From assembly GCA_020226215.1 (NCBI GenBank), contig CM035232.1:63063220-63127219 (forward strand): 64,000 nucleotides of DNA. The letters are read 5' to 3'. Positions within the stretch are counted from its first letter, which is position 1; each line of letters begins with the position of its first letter. This DNA comes from Sindora glabra (lineage: Eukaryota > Streptophyta > Magnoliopsida > Fabales > Fabaceae). Both the position numbers and the translations under genes were made by a program. Below the pieces are notes generated by a model. That model saw nothing but the letters and a program-made list of their open reading frames with translations, did no database searches and had not been told where the DNA came from. This document shows positions 38,866-49,798 of this stretch, one piece after another.

Positions 38866-39491
38866 ATGGAATTGTTGTGCACGCATTCCGGGAAGACAGT
38901 GTGATACTGTGTATGTTTGGCCTATGGCTCGGGTCCTCGGAATGTTAATGCAATTGTTGTGGCACAACCCGGGCAGACAGTAGAATACTGTGTTTGGCCT
39001 AAGGCTCGGGATCCCCGGGGATAATAGTGCATTTGTTGTGTGTGGTATCTATGGCCAGGGACCTCGGGAAGACAGTGTGATACTGTTTTAGGCCTTTGTG
39101 GCTCGGGACCCTGGGAAGACAGCGTGATGCTGTGTGAGGCCTAGGTACGATTGTTTGAGATGGCCATCTAGATATTGTTTGTGATAAGTCCTTGAATGGG
39201 CTTGATGATTGTTGTGGATTGTTATGTGTGATGCACATTTCCTACAATGGTACGGATTGAGATGATAAAGATATGACAAATGATTAATTGTTTTTGAAAT
39301 GTATGTTTTACTTGCTTAAGGATCTGGAATGGCTCGATATGTTTTTATGGTAATAGCTAGCTACTGGGAAACTTGGTTTCTTATGTTTTTTTCTGTATTG
39401 TGACTAACCATTCCAGGTGATGCTTCCAAAGGCTCTCATGATAAAGGGCAATGATATTTGAAGTTGTAAATATTGGAAATTTCAGATAAGC

Positions 39492-39881
39492 ATGGCTGGT
39501 AGAGATGGGAAAAGAAAAGATACAAGTGAAAGAGGCAATGATGAGATAGCTCATGCTATAACTTTTATAGCTCAAGTGTTACAAAGGCTTGAGCAGAAAT
39601 TTGATCAAGGAAATCAACAGCGTCAACCCCAAGAGATTGGACCTAGTCAGACTAAGGAGGAGGTGCAGGCTAATAAATTAGCCAAGTTGGAGAATCAATC
39701 TAGAAAAAATGAACCCTATCCTAAGAAAGTATGTTATTTTTGTAAGAAACCAGGACATATAGCTAGAGTTTGTAGATTTAGGAGAAAAGAATCTTCTTCA
39801 GGATCTCGCTCGGCTGTATCATCTAGGCCTAATCAGTTAGAATCAAGTGGTGGTCAAGCAAGACCCCCAGCCCAGGGCTGA
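39492..39881 (+). pseudogene. gag: Gag remnant of insertion 2 with capsid deleted
   Basis: From the ATG at 39,492 the first 66 residues follow Gag of element 1, then jump in frame to the zinc knuckle (CYFCKKPGHIARVC). The jump is about 714 bp relative to element 1 (24,950 to 25,664), at a shared ATGAACC-like sequence, and removes the whole capsid region and the first cysteine cluster. It ends at a TGA (39,879-39,881) where element 1 has CGA (Arg). It cannot encode a particle-forming Gag. Confidence 0.9.
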
Positions 39882-41348
39882 GTGTTTGCTTTATCTAAGG
39901 AGGAGGCCAGAAAATCACCTGATTTCAGTCAAGGTATAATAATATTATGTGGTTCTCTAGTAAATGCTATGTTTGATTCAGGTGCTTCTCATTCCTTTAT
40001 TTCTTATGAATGTGTGGGATGTTTGAATCTGATTCCTGAAACTTTGACATATCATATGGTTGTGAATACCCCCACAAGAAACCGAGTAGTAACCTCAGAT
40101 GCTTGTTTGAACTGTGTGATACAGTATGAGAGTACTTGCAGTGTCCTTGATCTGATATGCCTACCGTTGCATGATATTGATGTGATTATTGGCATGGATT
40201 GGTTATCCGCCAATCGCGCTATGCTTGATTGTTCTAGTAAGACTGTATCTATATGTGCTAATATACTTGTGGACATGGATGTATCTTGCTCTGTATTATC
40301 TGAAGAGAATATGTTTCTAAACTATACCCGTGCAGAGAGTAGTCTGGAAAGTGATACTAAAGGATTTATGATCTTCTTTGCTGTACAAGCTGAGTGTGAT
40401 GATGATATAGGGAAAATACCGGTGGCTAGGGAGTATGCTGATGTATTCCCTAAGGATTTTAGTGGCCTACCCCCTGATAGAGAAGTGGAATTCGCAATTG
40501 ACCTTGTGCCGGGTTCGACCCCAATTTCCAAGACCCCATATAGAATGGCTCCCGCCGAGTTAGTAGAACTCAAAAAGGAGATAGGAGAGCTGATGGAAAA
40601 GGGATTCATTTGACCTAGTGTATCTCCCTGGGGTGCACCAGTTTTGTTTGTTAAGAAAAAGGATGGGAGTTTAAGGTTGTGTATTGACTACAGGCAGCTA
40701 AACAAAGTGACAATTAAAAATAAATATCCTTTGCCTAGAATAGATGATTTGTTAGATCAATTGGTGGGTGCTACTGTTTTCTCAAAAATTGATTTGAAAT
40801 CTAGATACCACCAATTGAAAGTTAAAAATGAAGATGTATCAAAAACTGCATTTAGAACTAGATATGGTCATTATGAGTTTCTTGTTATGCCTTTTGGATT
40901 AACAAATGCACCAGCTATTTTTATGGATTATATGAACAGAATTTTCCGACCATACCTAGATCAATTTGTAGTGGTATTTATTGATGACATACTCATTTAT
41001 TCTAAGACATTGGAAGAACATGAAACTCATTTGCACATAGTCTTGCAAACTTTGAGAGAGAAGAGACTATATGCAAAGTTGAGTAAATGTGAATTTTGGT
41101 TGCCTGAAGTCAAGTTTTTGGGGCACGTAGTGTCTAAGGATGGAGTATCTGTTGACCCCCATAAAGTGGAAGCGGTATTAGAATGGGAAAGGCCCAAAAC
41201 GGTGATAGAAATAAGGAGTTTTCTTGGCCTGGCAGGGTATTATAGGCGTTTTATTCAGGGTTTCTCTCAGTTGGCTTTGCCAATAACCAGATTAACAAGA
41301 AAGGAACAACCGTTTGTGTGGGCAAATAGATGTGAGCAAAGTTTTTAA
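39882..41348 (+). pseudogene. pol: Protease-RT remnant of insertion 2
   Basis: Same frame as the preceding gag remnant. It contains the protease MFDSGASHSFIS, the DVIIGMDWL block, and RT with SLRLCIDYR, KIDLKS.YHQL (the Gly after KS is Arg here) and FIDD. Stops lie at 40,611-40,613 (TGA in place of Arg CGG) and 41,346-41,348 (TAA in place of Gln CAA). Forward pol sequence ends at about 41,365 at a GATT microhomology with the inverted block. Confidence 0.92.
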
Positions 41349-41365
41349 GAGTTGAAAAATAGATT

Positions 41366-41490
41366 ACCTTTACACTTAATTCCTTTCAACTTAAGATTCA
41401 CCCACTAAGCTAATTCAAACGTGCTCTTTGTTTCTACAGCCTCAGAATTTAAAGATTCAACTAATAGAATTGAAAATTCGGGATGTTACA
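41366..41490 (-). repeat. Inverted LTR start within insertion 2
   Basis: Reverse complement of the first 125 bp of the family LTR; reads TGTAACATCCCG on the minus strand from 41,490. Directly beyond it (41,491-41,508) is the reverse complement of the polypurine tract, so this is the beginning of a 3' LTR in opposite orientation. Confidence 0.92.
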
Positions 41491-41509
41491 ATTCTACCTC
41501 CCTTAAAAG

Positions 41510-42472
41510 AATTTTGTCCTCAAAATTCAAGATACATCTTAATACATCATAATAACTCTAAGATGAATGGTATATCTGCTTTTGTGTGCGCCTCTTCCAT
41601 AATTTCATCCCTCAAACCATCATCATCAAGTATATAAATTCTATTATTGAATCTAAGTAATCCATCTCCAGACATGCTAAAATCCTTGGCTTTACCTTGC
41701 CCTAATTGTTCCATCTTTCTTTTAGCCAGATCATCTCTTTCTAAAGCTTCCCTAATCCTCTCTTCCAAGATACTAACAATTCTAACTTCACTAACCATTA
41801 AAACTCCAGATTTTTCAAATACATTCAGATTTAAATCTCGGATTCCCTCAAGCAATTTATACTCTTCCACCATCATTGACACCATATGTATAACTTTCTA
41901 CTAAGTGCATCCGCCACCACAATTGCTTTTCCTGGATGGTATTTAAGAGTAAAATCATAATCCTTAAGGAATTCTAACCATCTTTTCTATCTCATATTTA
42001 ACTCTTTCTGATCAATAGGTATTTGAGGCTTTTATGGTTTGTAAACACCTCAAACTGAGTACCATACAAATAATGCCTCCAAATCTTTAATGCAAACACA
42101 ACAGCTGCTAATTTTAGATCATGTGTAGGATAATTCTCCTCATGAGGTCTTAACTGTCTGGATGCATAAGCAACTACTTTACCTTCCTGCATCAACACAC
42201 ATCCTAATCCTTTTTTTTTAGAGGCATCACTGTAGATCGTAAACAGCTTATTGGAATCAGGAATTACTAACACTGGGGCAGAAGTCAATTTATTTTTCAG
42301 CTCTTAAAAACTTTGCTCACATCTATTTGCCCACACAAACGGTTGTTCCTTTCTTGTTAATCTGGTTATTGGCAAAGCCAACTGAGAGAAACCCTGAATA
42401 AAACGCCTATAATACCCTGTCAGGCCAAGAAAACTCCTTATTTCTGTCACCATTTTGGGCCTTTCCCATTCT
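41510..42472 (-). pseudogene. pol: Inverted RNase H/integrase-linker block of insertion 2
   Basis: On the minus strand, from 42,472 down: end of RT, RNase H (42,288-41,998) and the linker plus beginning of integrase (41,885-41,550). Then comes a deletion that removes nearly all of integrase and the chromodomain, joining at ATGTAT to the last bases before the polypurine tract. RNase H again has Lys in DLKLAAVVFAL and additionally Asn in FTNHKSL in place of Asp. It carries the same CAA-to-TAA stop as the forward copy at 41,346, so forward and inverted parts share an ancestor copy. Confidence 0.9.
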
Positions 42473-42641
42473 TATAGTTAGTGATATTGTATATGATGGG
42501 ATGTATATTTGTAAAGTTGAACTTATGTATAAAGTACAGAAATTTTGAGATATTCCGTATTAGCTTGAGGTAGATGGCGAATGAGTACGTATAATCATCT
42601 AGTAAATAAGGAATAAGGTGTTGATAAGTGAGGGTGTTACA
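42473..42641 (+). repeat. LTR end of insertion 2
   Basis: 169 bp matching element 1 LTR positions 24,418-24,613 in forward orientation, with small deletions. It ends GTGTTACA at 42,641 and is followed by the AACTT target duplication. Confidence 0.9.
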
Positions 42642-42646
42642 AACTT

Positions 42647-42960
42647 CAATTAAGTTCAAATTTTTACAAGTGCTAGATTTGATTTTTCTGATCAATAGTT
42701 ACAATGTAAGGCACCCTATTTTTTGGTTGAATTCTAATGTTTTGACACTTTTTTAATTTTTTAAAGAATTTTATTGCATTTTTGGTTTTGCATGGTTGTA
42801 GAAAACTTCCCGTAGTGGTCCCATAATTTTTAAAAATGTCTAGATTAGTTAATTAGATGTGTTTAGGTTAATTTATCATAGTGCTTTTGCATTTTAGTGT
42901 TTTGGTGTTCCTATGGTTCTGTTTGGTGTAATTTACTATAGTGCAGTTTAGTGGTGGTGC
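42647..42960 (+). other. Athila-like element leader, continued
   Basis: Non-coding 5' leader of the host Athila-like element between the nested insertion and the gag start at 42,961. No further signal seen. Confidence 0.6.
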
Positions 42961-44640
42961 ATGACAAGAAGGACTGTTGCTAAATTGTGTGATTTTGATT
43001 CTAAAATAGATAGGAAATTTCATTTTCTTCGTAGAAGTAAAAATACAAATAGTTCTAGCCTTCCTAACCCTCATTATGCAGCTTTAGATCATTTTGAAAA
43101 CATGGCTAATAATAGGATTTTAAAAGAATTAGCTATCCCTAATGTTACATATCAACCATTAGGCATCTAATATCCTGAGTTAGATGCTAACTTTGAACTT
43201 AAATATGGTTTAATCCATTTGCTTCCAAGGTTTTATGGTCTTACAAGTGAGGATCCACATAAGTACTTGAAGGAGTTTCATGTGGTGTGTTCAACAATGA
43301 AGCCACAAGGTATTTCAAAAGATCATATCAAATTGAGGCCTTTCCTTTCTTTCTAGCTGATATAGCTAAGAATTGGTTGTATTACTTGTAGCTTAGCTTT
43401 GTTACATGTTGGATAGATATGAAGCAACAATTCTTGGAAAAATTCTTCTTTGCTTCTAGAACTATTGCAATAAGAAAAAATTTTATGGAATTAGGTAAAT
43501 GAATGGAAAGACACTATATGAATATTGGGAGAGATTTAAGAAGTTATGTGCTAGTTGTCCCCATCATTAAAGTAATGAGAAACTCCTTATCCAATATTTT
43601 TATGAAAGCTTCCTTTTTATGGATAGGAGCATGATTGATGGATAAAACACCTATGGTAGTAAGAAATTTAATTGCAAACATGACAACAAATTTATAGTAG
43701 TTTGGAATAAGAATTATGCCTACTATAACCAAAAGGTGTGAATGAATTGAATTTTGCCAATTCAAACCAGTAAAGACTAGAAAATAAACTGGATGAATTG
43801 ACTTCTTTAGTAAGGCAAATGGCTATAGGAAAATAGCAATGAGTTCCCACCCCTCTTGCTAAAATCTATGGAATTTGCTCATGTCCAACTTATCCAATAG
43901 ATTCCTATCCTACCTTACAAGATAATGAGTGTCTTCCTCCAGCTTATGCAATAGCCGTCTTCCTTGGAAAACCTTAATATTAGCAGCCACAACTAAACTA
44001 GTACCACCAGTAGTAAGTTCAATATTCTAGTTGTAAAGATAGCTAGCAATAGAACCAATTTCAGCATAACCAAAATTACAAATATAATGTAGACTAAAAT
44101 CAATATCCTCATGCATACACTAGAATTCAACTTAATCTTATCCAACAACCAAAAACAAATGCATCCTGCTCTCAACCATCATTTGAGGAACTAGTCAAGT
44201 AAATGGCAACAAATAACTTGCAATTCCCAAAGAGAAGAAAAGCCACCATGACAAATTTACAAACTCAAATTAACTAGTTAATTTCTGCATTAAGTGAGTT
44301 CAAGGCATAAGGTTCTAACTAACCATTTTACACTAACATAGAACAAGAAAGTGGTGAATGCAATCATGCTAAAAAGTGGCAAGCAAGTGGATAAAATAAA
44401 ATAAAGCCATACACCAAAAGCAAATCAACTAGCAAGCCATCAAATAGAAAGAAACCAACCAAAAATGAGAGATTAACTAGAATAGAACCAATGAAAATAG
44501 GCAAAAAAGACAAACCAGAATAAACTAGAAAAACCAATAAACATTCAACTAAAAAAGAATAACCGGAAGTAAAAAATATGGTGATAATGTATGAATTCTT
44601 CCCCTACTTACACTAATTTGCCTATCCCTTTCCCTTTTCT
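42961..44640 (+). pseudogene. gag: Athila-type gag remnant
   Basis: Starts at the ATG at 42,961 (MTRRTVAKLCDFD). After an early stop at 43,168 (TAA for the Gln usual here) it continues with recognisable Athila/Tat Gag blocks: GLIHLLPRFYGLTSEDPHKY, LKEFHVVCSTMKPQGI, then YEYWERFKKLCASCPHH and LLIQYFYE. Fragments of the C-terminal part (KLDEL, ICSCPTYP-like) run to about 43,930. After that decay is heavy, with A-rich indels to 44,640. Gag would form the particle; this copy is broken by many stops and shifts. Confidence 0.82.
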
Positions 44641-44669
44641 AAATAGAAGGCTTTTTCATCAAAAGAAAA

Positions 44670-45300
44670 GTGAAAAGAAAAATTAAGATGAAAAATCAAA
44701 TTTTCGAATCCTTTAGAAAAATAAAACTTAATTTATTTCTACTATATTTGATAAAACAAATTCCAAGATATGCTAACTTCTTGAAAAATTTATGCATTAA
44801 CAAGAGAAAATTAAGGGTGGATGAAAAAGTAAATATTGGGACAAATGTGTTTGCAATCATTCAAAGAAAATTACCAAGAAAATACAAAAATCTAGGCACA
44901 TTTACTATCCTATGTGTTATAGGCAAAACTAAAATAGAGCATGCCATGTTAAACTTAAGAGCATCCATTAATATCATGCCTCTTTCTATTTTTAATGCTT
45001 TGAATTTAAGAGTTTTGAAAGAAACAAGGGTTATTGTTCAATTAGCTAACAGTTCTAACATCTATCCCTTAGGAGCTGTTGAAGATATCCTAGTGTAGGT
45101 TGATGGATTAATCTTTCTAGCAGATTTTTACATCTTAAAGATAAAAAATGAGGATTTCAACATTCTTCCACCAATCATTCTTAGTTATCCTTTTCTCAAG
45201 ACAACAAAAACCATAATTAATGTTTGAGATGGAACATTAACTATAGAGTTTGATGGTGTTATAGTTAAATTTGATATTTCTAAAGATATACAAGATAACT
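44670..45300 (+). pseudogene. pro: Athila-type aspartic protease remnant
   Basis: The first 142 residues are open (44,670-45,098): IPRYANFLKNLCINKRKL, GTFTILCVIGKTKIEHAM, then the active-site region LNLRASINIMP and SIFNALNLRVLKETRVIVQLANSSNIYPLG. Retroviral-type proteases have D-L/S/T-G-A-S here, so the catalytic Asp is Asn and the Gly is Arg, both explained by single transitions. The region continues after a stop to about 45,300 (GLIFLADFYILK, then DGTLTIEFDG). Inactive. Confidence 0.85.
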
Positions 45301-47410
45301 CTATATCTTTCTTAGCATTTTAGAGCCTTTAGTGTATGATTTTCCTCATTCTAATTCTGTTGTTTCTGCCTCTATTTCTATTATTTCTAATTATGATGTT
45401 TTTATTTCTAATTTTATTGGTGCTGCATGTGTTCATTTTGAATTACATGCTAATGCTGTCTAAGATGAAGTACTTGCTGAGTTTCCTAAATTTTTTAAAT
45501 TTATGAATTGTGTTAATAGCCATGAATGCACTTATCAAGATAATGATTTTAAGCATCCCACTTGTGATGAAATTTCTACATTTTTAAGTAAAGAAAAAAA
45601 TTTTGGTTCCAAAATTATAGAAAAATAAGATAATGAGGACATCCCATCTTTAGGACAAAAAGAATGTTTTTACATTGATCTTTCTCATCATTTTATTGAT
45701 TAAGTTAAAATTTTTTTACTAGATGATTTTGAGGATTCAAGCAAAAATAATTTAAGAATAGCACTTGGAGCATTTATGGTGGATGATTCTAATTTTCAAA
45801 TTACCTCTTTGATGGATAATTTAAAGTTTGGAAAATTAGAAGCAAAGGAGGTAGCTAATTCTCATGTAGATCCTAGGTGAAGAATTGAAGCCATGATGTC
45901 TAGCTAAAGACATTAAAGAAAGGTGCTTCTTGGGAGGCAACCCAAGCCATTTAGATTTACTTTCTCCTACTCTTCTATTTTATTTTCCATGTCCTTTATC
46001 TTTTTTCATGTTCTTTTTTATGATATTGATATACTTTACATTAAGGACAATGTGAAATTTAAGTGTGAGGGTAGACTTTTGGATTTACTTTATACTTTAT
46101 GTTTTCATTCAATGCTTTTCAATGTTTTCAAAAAAATAAAAAAAATAAAAAAAAAATAAAAAAAAGTATGTTTTTCACTTGATTTGGAGTTATTTTGAGT
46201 TTTTTTTAATTGCTTTCCATTAATGAAGATTTTGCATTTTCATGAGTAGGATTCAATTAAAGTTAGGTAGGATTCATACCATGATTGAGTGAATAATTTT
46301 ACTTGTTGAAATTGATTGATGTAGCGATGGATTTTGAATTGGTAGATTGAACTTGGTAGCATAACCTACCTTGTGAGATTTGGAGCCTTTTGTTGAAAAT
46401 TCATACTATGATATTATCTTTTCTTCTTGTGTAATGTTCTTCCATGATTTATTTCTCTCGAACTTGCTTTAAATCTTTTTTAGATTATGTTTTGCACATG
46501 CATGCACAAACATAATTAGGGTATTCTTTCTTTGTTTAAACTAGAGTTATATAACTAACCTTGAAGTTTTTACCCTTGTTAAGCTCCCTTAAGCTTTTTA
46601 TTATCTTATCTTTGTTGATTAACTCACGAGTGTAATTCTCTAATGAGAAAAAAACACAAATGACTTCACCTAACCTTAGGGATTAGTAGAATATTTGAAT
46701 TTTTATGAGATGAGCTCTTGAATAAGTGTGGGGATGTATGAGTTTATATGTTATGAAAAGTCATCATCAAAGGTTGGTTGAAAAAAAAAGAAAAAAATCA
46801 AAGTAAAAAAAGGAAGCAAAAAAAGGGAAATAAAAAAATGAATTGAATTGAAAAGAGAAGAAAGAGAAGAAAGAAAAAAATTCAAAGAAGTTAATGAGTG
46901 TTTAAATTTGAATTTGGTTTGATGTGTTAAGTTGTAATTGTTTATGATTTGCCTATGTATTTTTTATTCAAGTGCTTTATTGATTTCTTTGATTTCTAAC
47001 CTTCCATATCCTTACTTTTCCTTTCCTTTTTACCTCAGCCACATTACAATCATGAATAAAGTCCTTTTGATTTATGTTATGCATGTGATTTAAGTAGTGA
47101 AGATTATATGATTAGTAAGCTTATGGTAAAAAATTTTAGGGAAAGAACTTGAGTAAAACACTAGCCTAAACACTTAAGAGTTAGAGAGTAAATTTTGTGA
47201 GAATATACCAATTTGATATACTCTTTTTGAATGAAATTGCTATATTAGTTAGTTTCAAGTTTTCCAAGATTTTTCTTTATGATATGTTATGTTTCTTATT
47301 TCCTTTGGTTGATTCTTGATTGTGGATTGGTGAATTTGAAGTTTTTAGGAAGTAAGTCTCTTAATCTTTTGCTTTTGAATAAAATTGTGTCTTGCCTGAG
47401 GATGTGCAAG
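45301..47410 (+). other. 3' region of the Athila-like element without RT or integrase
   Basis: 45,301-45,900 translates, with stops, to a low-similarity acidic/Phe-rich sequence I cannot assign. At 45,923-45,947 is GCTTCTTGGGAGGCAACCCA, a motif that in my knowledge recurs 3' of the coding region in Athila-type elements. 46,100-47,410 is A/T-rich non-coding with oligo-A interruptions (46,130-46,166; 46,780-46,880). No RT, RNase H or integrase motif is seen in any frame. Confidence 0.65.
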
Positions 47411-47429
47411 GGATAAGTGTGGGAAATTT
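47411..47429 (+). other. Polypurine tract of the Athila-like element
   Basis: GGATAAGTGTGGGAAATTT directly before the second LTR, as expected for the plus-strand primer. Confidence 0.7.
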
Positions 47430-49054
47430 TGATAAGAAAAATATTTAGTATTTTATTTTATCCTATTTTATGTCTCTTAGGTGTTATATTTGCTTAATTT
47501 CGTTGCTTAGGTGTGGTTTTATAATTTTAGATTAATTTTACGATATTGTGAATTTATTCGATAAATATTGGATTTTGATATTATTTTTATTTTTTATCTA
47601 TATTTTAGGCTTTGGATGTTGAATTGAGGCTAATTTTATATTGTTAGAAATTTTAAAGAGAGAACTATAACTTTTATATTTTTGTGTAAGGCTAGTTAAA
47701 GCATTTTAGAAGTCATATGTGGTTAAGAAGTTAAAGTTGTGTCTCTATCCTAACTGAGCCTGCCTTAGTTTTTGGGCCATAATTGGAGTTAAAAAAGTCA
47801 AATTAACATGAAACTAGTGCCCTAATTCTCACAAGACATAGGCCTACAACTTTGATGTTTATGGGTTTTCTAGATTACATTAATTTTATGGTAAAAAACT
47901 AGTTAGAAGTCAAATCTACGGAAACTTATTGGTGCAACTATTGGATTTACTTGACTTGTAAAAAAATAATTTTAGGCTTCTAAAAATTAAGAAAGTCTTA
48001 TTATTGTAATGTTAAGATTTATACAATCTAAGTCCAATAGGGTTTTAGATCAATTAGGTTAAATAAATAGGGAGAACTCTTCATACTTTAGAATTATCCA
48101 GATAGACTTAGCAGTAGACAATTTTCTTCTTCTTCTTCTTCTTGTTCTTTCTTTTGCTCTTCATTGGAAGCTTAAATCCGTGATTGATTTAAAGAGTTTG
48201 AAGCTTTCTTCATTTGGATGATAAAATTATGAATTGTAATGTTAACTTTTCTTAATTAATTTTCCTCTTTCCCTATTTACTTGTGTTGAATTCTTGAGAT
48301 TACATGTGTTGAATATTGATTTAGTATAATTAGTGTTCATCCTTGTGGGTTTTGATTTCTTTACTATTTTGATGTTAAATTATGGTTGGTAAATCACATC
48401 TTTACACAAAAAGGCAGAAGGTTAAGGAGTTAATTTGGAGGTTTCTAGATTGATTTCTCAAGTCAACTAAATTTTATCCTTAGATTAATTTTGATCTAGC
48501 ATAGAGATTATAATGATTGCTTAATCAGCTAATCTTAATTGATTAAATACTAGGTGTTTGTTTAGCATAGGATTCATGGATTATTATAGGGGTTTTGGAT
48601 AATCCAAGGTTAAAGAATTAATTAGAAAAATCAAATCCTCAATTGATCAATGATTAATCTAAACTAAAGCTTTTAATTCCTTGAATATGCTATTTTATTC
48701 CACTAAATTCCTTTCTATTTTATATTTGTTTATTTATTGCTATTGTTTTAATTTCATGCAAACAACCCCTCAATTTTGCATTCTGTGTTCTACATAATTT
48801 TCATATAGCATATAATATATTGCATCCATACTGTTACAGCACTCTATTCTAACTCCTCAACCCCCCTAATTTTGCATTTTGTTTTACATCTTTTGCATTA
48901 GTTTCTTGTGTTTTTATTGCATAATTAGGAATTCATTTAGAAAAGATAATATTAAAGGATCATTAGGGGTATAATCTAGTTGTATCACTTTTCTACATTA
49001 TTTTTTCAACAACTAGTTTTTAACTAATTTTGGCGCATTGCAATGTGCATATCA
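47430..49054 (+). repeat. 3' LTR of the Athila-like element
   Basis: 1,625 bp starting TGATAAGAAAAATATTTA and ending GTGCATATCA. It pairs with 34,982-36,623 with many substitutions and small indels. It is followed by TTTAG, the right target duplication. Confidence 0.9.
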
Positions 49055-49059
49055 TTTAG

Positions 49060-49782
49060 GGTCCTACAACACATGATGAGAAGGACTGGACGAATAAGAT
49101 ACCATCTGCATCTGTAATTAGATCTATCATATATGCTATATTGTGTACTTATCCTAATATCTCGTATGCCCTGAGCAAGACAAGTAATTACTAGTTAAAT
49201 CTAGGTGAACATCACTAGATTGCTATCAAGAACATCCTTAAGTACTTACAAAGGACTAAGGATTCATTCTTAATATATGGAGGTGAGGAACAACTTGTTG
49301 TAAAGGGTTACACTGATGCTAGTTTCCAATTCGGTAAGGATGATTTTGGATTATAGTTAGGTTATGTATTTTACCTAAATGATGGTGTTGTTAGCTGGAA
49401 GAGTTCAAAGCAGGAAATAGTGGTTGATTTTACTAAGGAGGTTGAGTATATGCTGCCTTTGATTCGTCAAAAGAGGCTATTTGGATAAAAAATATTATTA
49501 CTAAACTTAGCGTTGTTCCTAGCATTATAAACTTAGTGGATTTCTATTATGATAACAATAGGGCCATTGCATAAGTTAAGGAGCCTAGATCTCACCAGTA
49601 ATCTAAGCATATACTTTAGTGCTTCCATCTTATTTGTGAAATTCTTGATGGAGAAGATGTGAAGATATGTAAAGTACCAACAGATGATAATATTATTAAC
49701 CCACTGACTAAGCCTTTAGTGCAGAAAAAATATGATAGTCATACTAGAACACTTGATATTAGATACATGAATGATTGACTCT
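49060..49782 (+). pseudogene. pol: Ty1/copia pol remnant, second part (RT end and RNase H)
   Basis: Continues the RT interrupted at 34,981: GPTTHDEKDWTNKIPSASVI, SYALSKTS, HHIAIKNILKYLQRTKDS-like, then RNase H with YTDASFQF (about 49,309), VSWKSSKQEIVVD and YYDNNRAI. It ends with VKICKVPTDDNIINPLTKPL and a stop near 49,777. The copia RT and RNase H order is complete across the nested insertion. Several stops and a frameshift are present. Confidence 0.88.
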
Positions 49783-49787
49783 AGTGC

Positions 49788-49798
49788 AAGTGGGAGAT
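49788..49798 (+). other. Polypurine tract of the copia element
   Basis: AAGTGGGAGAT immediately before the LTR start TGTTAGTGTG, a standard copia arrangement. Confidence 0.8.

Larger units (their letters stand above)
36945..39471 (+). repeat. LTR body of insertion 2 (5' part)
   Basis: Begins TGTAACATCCCG and follows the element 1 LTR up to TTGTAAAT at 39,471. It is longer than the matching part of element 1 because of a 22-bp minisatellite (38,687-38,865) and more units of the two LTR arrays (38,139-38,333 and 38,880-39,148). Confidence 0.92.
36945..42641 (+). mobile_element. Rearranged Tekay-family insertion 2 (LTR containing a captured gag-pol segment)
   Basis: Same family as element 1, flanked by AACTT duplications. 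The outer parts, 36,945-39,471 and 42,473-42,641, correspond to LTR positions that in element 1 are 22,085-24,412 and 24,418-24,613. Together they make one nearly complete LTR missing about 5 bp. Between them lies a 3,001-bp block (39,472-42,472) made of leader, gag with an internal deletion, protease and RT in forward orientation, then an inverted block holding RT end, RNase H, part of the integrase linker, polypurine tract and the first 125 bp of an LTR. Junctions show 3-7 bp of microhomology. The primer site is absent, so it is inactive. Confidence 0.9.
34982..49054 (+). mobile_element. Athila-like gypsy element, gag-protease only, nested in copia
   Basis: Bounded by LTRs of 1,642 bp (34,982-36,623) and 1,625 bp (47,430-49,054), both starting TGATAAGAAAAATATTTA and ending ATATCA, and flanked by c/tTTAG duplications. 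It has a degenerate tRNA-Asp-type primer site, an Athila-type gag, a protease, and a long 3' region. I find no RT, RNase H or integrase, so it was a non-autonomous or internally deleted derivative. LTR divergence looks like roughly 15% over the first 220 bp by eye, so this is an old insertion. It is interrupted at 36,945-42,641 by a Tekay-family insertion; without that it is about 8.4 kb. Confidence 0.88.

Noticed and set aside
40052..40609. Separate genes on the minus strand of insertion 2
   Set aside because: Antisense of protease/RT with Ser-rich composition and no domain.
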